Assembly: GCA_003454415.1 (NCBI GenBank)
Contig: DMKG01000259.1
Coordinates: 2,602 to 11,450 of the forward strand
Length of the DNA: 8,849 bases
Reading direction: 5' to 3'
DNA from: Alphaproteobacteria bacterium
GTDB lineage: Bacteria > Pseudomonadota > Alphaproteobacteria > UBA11222
Part shown: positions 1 to 6,723 of the stretch, piece after piece
Position numbering within the stretch: the stretch's first letter is position 1
How the letters are laid out: every line of letters starts with the position of its first letter
Made by a program: the position numbers and the translations under genes
Notes under the pieces: generated by a model
Database searches by the model: none
What the model saw: the letters and a program-made list of their open reading frames with translations, nothing else
Told to the model about the DNA's origin: nothing

Positions 1-1147
1 CGATCACGCCGGGATGCCAGCCCCGCCCCGCCACGAAGATGAGCGGCTCATTGGGATTCCGCCTTTCCGCCTGCGCCAGCGCCGCCTCCAGCACCAGGGC
101 CTCGATCGCCTGACGCTCCCGGTTGAATTTCTCCAGCTCATGGGCGATGTCCTCGATTTCGGCGGCATTGTTGCTGGAAAGAAGCCTTGCGCCGAGATCC
201 GGCCGCCCAACCCGGCCTCCGGCATTGATGCGGGGGCCCAGCACAAATCCCGCGTGATAGGCGCCCGGCGCGCCATTGATGGAGGCAATGTCCGCAAGGG
301 CGCGCAAGCCCGGATTGCCAAGCCGCGCCATGACCCTCAACCCCTGCCGCACCAGAACCCGGTTGACCCCGGTCAGAGGCGCCACGTCGCAGATCGTGCC
401 CAGCGCAACCAGATCAAGCCACTGCAGAAGATTGGGCTCCCTCCGTTTGCTGTCCGCATACCAGCCCGCCTTGCGCAGACACCGGTTGAGCGCCACCAGA
501 AGCAGAAAGACGACCCCCACCGCCGCCAATTGCCCGTGTCCTGACGGATCGTCCAGCCGGTTGGGATTGATGATCGCGAAAGCCTCCGGCAGATGCGCTT
601 CGGGCTGATGGTGATCGGCGACGATGATGTCCATACCCGCTTCGCGTCCGGCCGCAAGGGCCGCATGCGCCATAGTGCCGCAATCCACCGTGATCAGCAC
701 CCGCACCCCCTGCGCCGCCAGGCGTTGCAGGGCCGCCGTATTCGGGCCATAGCCCTCGGCGATCCGGTCAGGAATATAAAAGACGAGCGGCGCGCCGATC
801 GCGCCAAGAAAGCGCCGGATCAGCGCCGTGGAAGTGGCGCCATCCACATCGTAATCGCCGAACACGGCAATCTTTTCAGCCCCTATGACGGCGGCGGCCA
901 GGCGTTCCGCCGCACGATCCATATCCGCAAGACAGGAAGGGTCCGGCAGATCGTTCTGCAGGCTGGGATAGAGGAACCTCTCCGCCTCCTCCACGCCAAC
1001 GCCGCGCGCAGCGACCACCCTCGCCACCAGTTCCGGCAGATCATGCCGCTGGGCGATGGCCAGGGCAATACGGTCGTCGCAGGCGCGAAGCCGCCAGACC
1101 CGGCCATTCAACGACCGCCCATCCCCGAGCACAGGCGGCGGCTTCAT
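1..1147 (-). CDS. recJ: Single-stranded-DNA-specific 5'-3' exonuclease RecJ (N-terminal 382 residues; 3' end outside window)
   Basis: RecJ degrades single-stranded DNA 5' to 3' in the RecF recombination pathway, base-excision repair and mismatch repair, in the cytoplasm. The minus-strand frame is open from the ATG at 1147 to the left edge. All visible DHH-phosphoesterase motifs are intact: DYDVDG at residues 98-103, VDCGT at 154-158, the signature DHH at 178-180, a GVVF helix near 211-214, and DLVALGTICDV at 245-255 with its metal-binding Asp254. These are followed by GPRINAGGRVG (304-314) and the start of the DHHA1 domain (GRGWHPGVI, 374-382). Family proteins are about 560-600 residues, so roughly 200 residues are missing to the left. 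The frame stays open upstream of 1147 as far as a TGA near 1285, but has no other ATG, GTG or TTG, so the start is well fixed. The ribosome site is weak (GGAT about 7 nt upstream). It is the last visible gene of the aminotransferase-hom-glpX-recJ cluster. Confidence 0.96.
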   Translation of the reverse strand, partial: MKPPPVLGDGRSLNGRVWRLRACDDRIALAIAQRHDLPELVARVVAARGVGVEEAERFLYPSLQNDLPDPSCLADMDRAAERLAAAVIGAEKIAVFGDYDVDGATSTALIRRFLGAIGAPLVFYIPDRIAEGYGPNTAALQRLAAQGVRVLITVDCGTMAHAALAAGREAGMDIIVADHHQPEAHLPEAFAIINPNRLDDPSGHGQLAAVGVVFLLLVALNRCLRKAGWYADSKRREPNLLQWLDLVALGTICDVAPLTGVNRVLVRQGLRVMARLGNPGLRALADIASINGAPGAYHAGFVLGPRINAGGRVGRPDLGARLLSSNNAAEIEDIAHELEKFNRERQAIEALVLEAALAQAERRNPNEPLIFVAGRGWHPGVI

Positions 1148-1237
1148 GCCGGCAATCCGAAACTGAAATTCTTTACCTTCATCCGCAAGCGCTGAACGGG
1201 CTTCAGATTCATTAGAGTCACTGGCAAAGATGTGCTT

Positions 1238-1312
1238 CCACTGGAGCGCGTGAATTTGACATTTGAAAACGGGGCTCCCCGCAGGCGCGATTCAAATGTC
1301 ACATTCGCTCCA

Positions 1313-1317
<5 letters not shown>
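1238..1317. repeat. Palindromic repeat A between glpX and recJ (MITE-like remnant)
   Basis: An imperfect inverted repeat. TGACATTTGAA (1257-1267) is matched exactly by its complement TTCAAATGTCA (1291-1301). Further out, TGGAGCG at 1243-1249 pairs with CGCTCCA at 1306-1312, with unequal spacing (the left arm has about 4 extra bases). The 23-nt loop holds a small GC hairpin, CGGGGCTCCCCG (1270-1281). The right end reads, on the minus strand, CCTAGTGGAGCG; the left end is a degraded version (CCACTGGAGCG). The minus-strand TAG at 1315-1313 is also the glpX stop codon. The TAGTGG ends and ATTTGAA arms link it to the elements near 4893 and 6526. It could act as an mRNA hairpin between glpX and recJ, but there is no T-run to make it a normal terminator. 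That it is mobile-element derived is inference. Confidence 0.7.
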
Positions 1318-2290
<973 letters not shown>

Positions 2291-2294
2291 TTTT

Positions 2295-2301
2295 CCTCCT
2301 T
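2295..2301 (-). promoter_or_regulatory. Strong Shine-Dalgarno site of glpX
   Basis: On the minus strand AAGGAGG is followed by AAAA and then the ATG at 2290. It decides the start codon against an in-frame ATG 39 nt further upstream (2329), which would overlap the last codons of hom. Confidence 0.85.
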
Positions 2302-2315
2302 GAAAAAATACTGTC

Positions 2316-3611
2316 TCAAAGCTTTTCAATGCGAATGCGCACCGGCGGCTCCCGCATCTGTTTGAGCGCCGCGAGCTGCGCCAGAACCCGGTTCATGTCC
2401 GCCTCTTCCGTCTCGTGGGTAATAATCACTACAGGCACCCCTTCGCCCGGCGCGCGGGCGCGCTGGATGATGCTGTCGATGGACACGCCATGCTCGGCCA
2501 TGATCGCGGTGATGCCGGCCATAACCCCAGGCTGATCCACCACGGTGAGGCGCACATAATAGGCCCCATGCCGTAATTCCATCGGGCTCGGCGCCAGGCG
2601 TTCCAGCCGGCTGAAAGGGGCGGCGAAAGGCGGAAGAATCTTCTTGCGCGCAATGTCGATAATATCGGCGATCACTGCAGAAGCCGTTGGCCCCGCGCCC
2701 GCGCCCGGGCCTTCGAACACGCTTTGCCCCGCGTAATTACCCACGGCGACGACGGCGTTGGTGACCCCGGAGACTTCCGCAATCGGCGTTCCCAGCGGCA
2801 CCATGCAGGGATGCACCCTTTGCTCAACGCCATGCGCCGTGCGCCGCGCCATACCCAGCAGCTTGATGCGGTAACCAAATTCCCGCGCGAACTGGATATC
2901 CAGCGCGCCGATCTGCGAAATGCCTTCGATAAACACCGACGGATAATCGACATGCGTCCCGTAAGCGAGGCTGGTCAGAAGGGAAAGCTTGTGCGCCGTA
3001 TCGATTCCATCAATATCAAAACTCGGATCGGCTTCGGCATATCCCAGATCCTGCGCCTGAGAGAGCGCCTCATTGAAATCGACGCCGGTTTTTTCCATGC
3101 TGGTCAGAATGTAATTGCAGGTGCCGTTGAGAATGCCATAGACGTTGTCAAAGCGGTTGGCGGCCAGACCTTCTCGGATCGCCTTGATCACGGGAATTCC
3201 GCCGCCTACCGCCGCTTCATAGCACAGCGCGCGATCAGCGCTTTCCGCAAGCGCGGCCAGCGCGCCCCCATGTATGGCCAGCAGCGCCTTGTTGGCCGTC
3301 ACCACATGCTTGCGGGAATTAAGCGCGGTTTCGACAACCTGTTTCGCGATCCCGTCGCTGCCGCCGATCAGCTCCACCACCACATCGACATTGGCGGCTT
3401 TCGCCAGGGCGCACGCATCCTCATGCCAGACGATCTCCGCCCCCAGGGTGACGCCACGATTTTTTTGAGGGTCACGGGACGAAACGGCGCTGACCACCAG
3501 TTCCCGTCCGCAACGCTGCCGCAACAGGGCCCGCTGCTCCTCCAGCAGTGACAGCACCCCAATCCCAACTGTTCCAAGGCCGGCAATGCCAAGCCGAAGC
3601 GCCTCGCTCAA
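2316..3611 (-). CDS. hom: Homoserine dehydrogenase with C-terminal ACT domain
   Basis: The enzyme reduces aspartate semialdehyde to homoserine with NAD(P)H, the branch point to threonine, methionine and isoleucine. The 431-residue product has the Rossmann motif GLGTVG (11-16), TANKALLA (105-112, with the conserved Lys108), YEAAVGGGIPVI (131-142), NGTCNYIL (162-169) and the substrate-site segment DLGYAEADPSFDIDG (188-202), followed by Lys208. A C-terminal ACT domain spans about 350-429, as in monofunctional homoserine dehydrogenases that are feedback-inhibited by threonine. There is no aspartokinase domain. The start is TTG at 3611: translation then begins (M)SEALRLGIAGLGTVG, as this family usually begins. 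GAGG about 9 nt upstream is a fair ribosome site. It follows the aminotransferase stop by 15 nt, so one operon is likely. Confidence 0.96.
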   Translation of the reverse strand: MSEALRLGIAGLGTVGIGVLSLLEEQRALLRQRCGRELVVSAVSSRDPQKNRGVTLGAEIVWHEDACALAKAANVDVVVELIGGSDGIAKQVVETALNSRKHVVTANKALLAIHGGALAALAESADRALCYEAAVGGGIPVIKAIREGLAANRFDNVYGILNGTCNYILTSMEKTGVDFNEALSQAQDLGYAEADPSFDIDGIDTAHKLSLLTSLAYGTHVDYPSVFIEGISQIGALDIQFAREFGYRIKLLGMARRTAHGVEQRVHPCMVPLGTPIAEVSGVTNAVVAVGNYAGQSVFEGPGAGAGPTASAVIADIIDIARKKILPPFAAPFSRLERLAPSPMELRHGAYYVRLTVVDQPGVMAGITAIMAEHGVSIDSIIQRARAPGEGVPVVIITHETEEADMNRVLAQLAALKQMREPPVRIRIEKL

Positions 3612-3626
3612 CCGCGTATCCTCATC

Positions 3627-4853
3627 TTAAAAAGAAGCTGCGGTTCTGGTTTGCGCCACCGCTTGCGCCACGAACGCCTCCGCATCGGAGAGAAAGCGTT
3701 TCATATTACGGGCGGCCTGACGGATACGCTGCTCATTTTCGACCAGAGCGATCCGCACATGACTGTCGCCATATTCGCCAAAGCCGATACCCGGCGCAAC
3801 GGCGACATCCGCATGCTGCAGCAGCAGCTTGGAAAACTCCAGCGATCCAAGCGCGCGGAAAGGTTCGGGCAGGGGGGCCCAGGCGAACATGGAGGCAGGA
3901 GGCGCGGGGATTTTCCAGCCTGCCCTGCCCATCACATCCACCAGCACGTCGCGGCGCGATTTATAGACAGCGCGGATATCCTCAACACATTGTTGCGGGC
4001 CATTCAGCGCCGCCGTCGCCGCCACCTGAATGGGCGTGAACGCCCCGTAGTCGAGATAGGACTTGATCCGTCCAAGCGCCCCGATCAGCTTGCGGTTGCC
4101 CACGGCGAAACCGATACGCCAGCCCGGCATCGAATAGGTCTTGCTCAGAGAAGTGAACTCGACCGCAACGTCCTTGGCGCCCGGAACCTGCAGGATTGAC
4201 GGCGGGGGAACCCCGTCGAAATAGATTTCCGCATAGGCCAGATCGGAAAGGACGATAATGTCATGCTTGCGCGCGAAAGCGACGACCTCTTCATAGAAGG
4301 CGAGGTCGACAACTTCCGCCGTCGGATTGGATGGGAAATTGACGATCAGCACCGTCGGCGCGGGCACGGAATGACGCACCGCGCGCTCCAGACTCTCCAG
4401 ATAGGAGCCCGCGGAAGCGGTGATATGACGCACATTCGCGCCGGCGATGATGAAGCCGTAGGGGTGGATCGGATAGGCCGGATTGGGGGTCAGAATCAGA
4501 TCGCCCGGCGCGGTCACCGCCATCGCCATATTGGCGAGTCCCTCTTTAGAGCCGAGAGTGGCGATCACCTCCGTCTCCGGATCGAGATCAACCCCGAAGC
4601 GCCTGGCGTAATAGGCAGCCTGGGCGCGGCGCAGCCCCGGAATGCCGCGCGAGGCCGAATAACGGTGGGTGCGGGGATCGCGGACGGTTTCCGTCAGCTT
4701 GTCGACGATGTGCTGGGGCGTGGGCATATCCGGATTGCCCATCCCAAAATCGATAATGTCGCGACCTTGCGCGCGCGCCTGCGCCTTCAGGCGGTTGACC
4801 TGCTCAAAGACATAGGGCGGAAGCCGTTTGATACGATGAAACTCAAAATCCAT
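3627..4853 (-). CDS. alaC: PLP-dependent aminotransferase, AlaC-type (glutamate-pyruvate transaminase-like)
   Basis: A fold-type I aminotransferase, most similar by eye to E. coli AlaC, which interconverts pyruvate plus glutamate with alanine plus 2-oxoglutarate. Homologues are often labelled LL-diaminopimelate or aspartate aminotransferase, so the true substrate is uncertain. The 408-residue product shows the AlaC-like N-terminus IKRLPPYVFEQ (8-18), MGNPD (38-42), RYSASRGIPGLR (64-75), GSKEGLA (101-107), NFPSNPT (172-178), SDLAYAEIYFDG (203-214), the PLP lysine in SLSKTYSMPGWR (Lys238, with Arg246), and the carboxylate-binding Arg367 in HVRIAL. The ATG at 4853 matches the usual N-terminus; only a weak GGAT precedes it. 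It is probably the first gene of the cluster, since the next gene upstream is 222 nt away and the gap contains palindromic repeat B with a possible promoter. Confidence 0.93.
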   Translation of the reverse strand: MDFEFHRIKRLPPYVFEQVNRLKAQARAQGRDIIDFGMGNPDMPTPQHIVDKLTETVRDPRTHRYSASRGIPGLRRAQAAYYARRFGVDLDPETEVIATLGSKEGLANMAMAVTAPGDLILTPNPAYPIHPYGFIIAGANVRHITASAGSYLESLERAVRHSVPAPTVLIVNFPSNPTAEVVDLAFYEEVVAFARKHDIIVLSDLAYAEIYFDGVPPPSILQVPGAKDVAVEFTSLSKTYSMPGWRIGFAVGNRKLIGALGRIKSYLDYGAFTPIQVAATAALNGPQQCVEDIRAVYKSRRDVLVDVMGRAGWKIPAPPASMFAWAPLPEPFRALGSLEFSKLLLQHADVAVAPGIGFGEYGDSHVRIALVENEQRIRQAARNMKRFLSDAEAFVAQAVAQTRTAASF

Positions 4854-4892
4854 GGGATCCGTCTATCTTTGTCCTCGCTGGCGCAATTGCCG

Positions 4893-4965
4893 CTAGTGGG
4901 TGGATTTGAAGCTGCCGCCAGAGACGCGGCCATTATCTCACAGCAGCTTCAAATCCTTAAACCAC
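4893..4965. repeat. Palindromic repeat B upstream of the aminotransferase operon
   Basis: A perfect 14-bp inverted repeat: GGATTTGAAGCTGC (4902-4915) and GCAGCTTCAAATCC (4943-4956), with a 27-nt loop. The left outer end is CTAGTGGG (4893-4900). The right outer end ACCAC (4961-4965) looks like the complement of GTGGT, displaced by an extra TTAA at 4957-4960. The loop contains GCCATTAT (4929-4936), and element C at 6564-6571 has GCCGTTAT at nearly the same place, so the two are homologous beyond the arms. No coding capacity. Interpretation as a small mobile palindrome inserted at TA is inference. Confidence 0.75.
4932..4960 (-). promoter_or_regulatory. Possible sigma-70 promoter for the aminotransferase-hom-glpX-recJ operon, inside repeat B
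   Basis: On the minus strand TTAAGG (4960-4955) is followed after exactly 17 nt by GATAAT (4937-4932). The -10 matches the consensus at 5 of 6 positions but the -35 only at 3 of 6. A transcript would start about 70 nt before the ATG at 4853. It is the best-spaced pair I see in the gap, but such matches arise by chance in AT-rich repeat sequence. Confidence 0.28.
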
Positions 4966-4980
4966 AAAAGAATCATATAC

Positions 4981-5000
4981 CTAGTGGTGGACTTTATGAA
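4981..5000. repeat. Partial copy of the CTAGTGG repeat end
   Basis: CTAGTGGTGGA (4981-4991) followed by CTTTATGAA repeats, in the same orientation and 88 nt away, the left end of repeat B (CTAGTGGGTGGATTTGAA at 4893-4910). The rest of an element is not recognisable to the right, so this looks like a solo end or a decayed copy. Just beyond lies a 5-bp hairpin, GAACC/GGTTC (4998-5014), without a T-run. Confidence 0.5.
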
Positions 5001-5075
5001 CCTGAAATTGGTTCGGCCGTTTTGGACCCGTAGGATGTACTGCAGGGTTCAGATCAGTATCGCATACTTATAGGC

Positions 5076-6431
5076 TCATTCCAGGAACAGGTCTACCCGC
5101 CGGGCAGCGGCCTCTCCTGCTCCATGGGAAGTGTCGGCGCCGGACTGACTGTCGCCAACCGCTTCTATCACGATCACGCCGGGGTCAACCCCGTTCTGGA
5201 TCAGAGCATCGGCCACAGCCGTGGCGCGCGCCTGTGAAATCTGCCAATTGCCGATCAGTTTCTGGGTTGCGGACCGGGTCGCCGCGCTGCTGGAGGCGTG
5301 CCCCACCACCCGGAGACTGCCGCCCCTTCGGCTTTGCCAGGCCTCGGCCACCTGCTGAATGGCGCGCCTGTCCCCGCCGGACAACTGCGCCGAGCCAGAG
5401 GCGAAGGGAATTGAGGCGTAAGGCGCGGCGTTCGGGAAGGAGCCGCTCCCCCTCAATGCCGGAGTGACCGGAAGCGCCGGCGGGGCCGCGCGCAGGCCCA
5501 GCGTTTCGTGGTATCGCTGGGCGACCCCGGGGGGCAGAGCAGCGCTCAGTTCCGCCGGTAATGGCGCGGCTCTCGACGGTTCAAATGTGGTCGAACTGTA
5601 GGATCGGGGCGTCTGCGCCGAGGCGCCAGCAGCGGCGCGCGGCCCCGAAGGCGCGGGGGAGGTGGGGAGCACTGTCCCCGTGGACGCCGCGGGAACTGCG
5701 GCTGGCTTGCCTGACGGGACTGGGGCGGACAGAGCTTGCGGAACAGGGGGCGCAGGGGGGGTTGGCTGTGGGACCGGAACCGCCTCACCCGGCCTGGCTT
5801 CGGGGGCTGGCTGTGCGGCGGCCCCGTCCGGGGCCGGTTCTTCCACCTGTTTCACAGGTTCAGTGCGTGGGGATTTGGGTGGAGCGGGGGGTTCCGGACG
5901 GGGCGGCTCTGCAGGAGCGATACCACCACCACGCAGTTCTTCGTCCGAATATTTCGCCCGTTCACGATCGGAGGCAAGCTCCCGCGCCAACTGCTCCCGC
6001 TGGCCTTGAGCTTCGGGGGAACTTTCAGCTTTTTTGGTGGCTTCCGGTCCTTGGGGCACGTCCGCCAGTTCAGGATAGCCGTTCGGCATCTCCGCCGTTT
6101 CCCCGAAACCGGCTGCCTCTTCTTCCGATTCCTCCGCCCCCGCGGCGCTGACTTCCTCTGTTTCCATTTGGGAAGCGCTGCTGGTCTCCGTTTCATTCCT
6201 GCCTGTATTGTCCGGCACGACGCCGTCGGCGTCAGCCTCTAACGGAGGGGGCATGGGCAGCGGGCTGTCATCACCCCCGAACATCCCCGGCGCCGAACAA
6301 CCCGCAAGCGCCAGCATTATAACAACCCCCATTGCCCCCAGGTTCAAGCCCCAGGGGCCGGATGGATAACGCCCAGTTTTTTCCCACATCACCTTTTCCA
6401 ACGCCCCGAATCCCTTACCCCTTTGTCTCAT
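5076..6431 (-). CDS. Proline-rich outer-membrane lipoprotein with C-terminal OmpA-like domain
   Basis: The 451-residue product begins with a basic stretch, then a hydrophobic segment ending in a lipobox LAGC (42-45). Cys45 is the predicted lipidated residue, and Ser46 favours sorting to the outer membrane. Residues about 55-165 are acidic and Glu-rich. Residues 170-330 are low-complexity, rich in Pro, Ala and Pro-Ala-Pro runs, a plausible periplasm-spanning linker. Residues 337-451 form an OmpA-like domain (IPFASGSAQL; LRVVGHAS; GNWQISQARATAVADAL; ARRVDLFLE). The Arg of the peptidoglycan-binding site is kept (Arg402), but the Asp usual in GHTD is replaced (GHAS, 377-380), as I recall for an alphaproteobacterial subfamily. 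The start is uncertain: Met1, or Met15 at 6389, which gives a more normal signal-peptide length. Function is unknown beyond envelope anchoring. The gene is transcribed away from phaC and toward the aminotransferase operon. Confidence 0.85.
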   Translation of the reverse strand: MRQRGKGFGALEKVMWEKTGRYPSGPWGLNLGAMGVVIMLALAGCSAPGMFGGDDSPLPMPPPLEADADGVVPDNTGRNETETSSASQMETEEVSAAGAEESEEEAAGFGETAEMPNGYPELADVPQGPEATKKAESSPEAQGQREQLARELASDRERAKYSDEELRGGGIAPAEPPRPEPPAPPKSPRTEPVKQVEEPAPDGAAAQPAPEARPGEAVPVPQPTPPAPPVPQALSAPVPSGKPAAVPAASTGTVLPTSPAPSGPRAAAGASAQTPRSYSSTTFEPSRAAPLPAELSAALPPGVAQRYHETLGLRAAPPALPVTPALRGSGSFPNAAPYASIPFASGSAQLSGGDRRAIQQVAEAWQSRRGGSLRVVGHASSSAATRSATQKLIGNWQISQARATAVADALIQNGVDPGVIVIEAVGDSQSGADTSHGAGEAAARRVDLFLE

Positions 6432-6456
6432 ATTCTAACCCTGGCGTCCTGATTGC

Positions 6457-6496
6457 AAAGTTCTTAAGCGCTGACCGCGGTTCAGATAAGAACTTT
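6457..6496. promoter_or_regulatory. Nested 40-bp palindrome in the divergent lipoprotein/phaC region (candidate operator)
   Basis: AAAGTTCTTA (6457-6466) is perfectly complementary to TAAGAACTTT (6487-6496). Inside, CTGACCG (6471-6477) and CGGTTCAG (6478-6485) form a second, concentric palindrome with one bulged T. The centre of symmetry is near 6476-6477, 25 nt upstream of the lipoprotein ATG at 6431. No gene reads into it from either side, so a terminator is unlikely, and a regulator-binding site is the more natural reading. The regulator is unknown. Confidence 0.5.
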
Positions 6497-6525
6497 TCAT
6501 TCAAAGTACGGCAGCGAATATATAT

Positions 6526-6604
6526 TACTGGCGGGATTCGGAAGTCGAAGCTGACCTCATCGGAGCCGTTATGCCCGACAGCAACTTCAAATCCACCTCA
6601 CCAG
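6526..6604. repeat. Palindromic repeat C upstream of phaC
   Basis: The right half, GCCGTTAT (6564-6571) followed by CAGCAACTTCAAATCC (6579-6594), closely matches repeat B (GCCATTAT, then CAGCAGCTTCAAATCC). The left half is decayed: TACTGGCGGGATT (6526-6538) aligns with TAGTGGTGGATT, and CGAAGCTG (6546-6553) with TTGAAGCTG. Spacing between the inner arms is 25 nt, against 26 in repeat B. The right end ACCTCACCAG resembles a decayed ACCACTAG. It lies in the gap between the divergent lipoprotein gene and phaC and codes for nothing. Confidence 0.6.
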
Positions 6605-6651
6605 GCCAGGATTCGCCGGCATTTTTTGACCTGCATGAAAACTTATAGAAC

Positions 6652-6680
6652 TTGTAAGCCATTTATCACCAGAATATGGT
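6652..6680 (+). promoter_or_regulatory. Possible sigma-70 promoter of phaC
   Basis: TTGTAA (6652-6657) and TATGGT (6675-6680) are separated by exactly 17 nt in an AT-rich stretch. Each box matches its consensus at 4 of 6 positions, and the pair ends about 43 nt before the phaC ATG. Plausible, not proven. Confidence 0.3.
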
Positions 6681-6723
6681 TCGATAATGGCGAAACATTC
6701 CAATACGGCAAAATAGTCAGGGT

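Noticed and set aside
2724..3551. A 275-codon open frame on the plus strand
   Set aside because: It is antisense to hom, with no ribosome site or recognisable motif.
4998..5014. GAACC/GGTTC hairpin as a terminator of the lipoprotein gene
   Set aside because: The stem is only 5 bp with a 7-nt AT-rich loop and no following T-run on the minus strand.
5561..6242. Several overlapping plus-strand open frames opposite the lipoprotein gene
   Set aside because: They arise from the complement of the Pro/Ala/Glu-rich linker, which has few stop codons in any frame.
6626..6649. TTGACC and TATAGA as a phaC promoter
   Set aside because: Both boxes look good alone but are only 12 nt apart, too close for a sigma-70 promoter.
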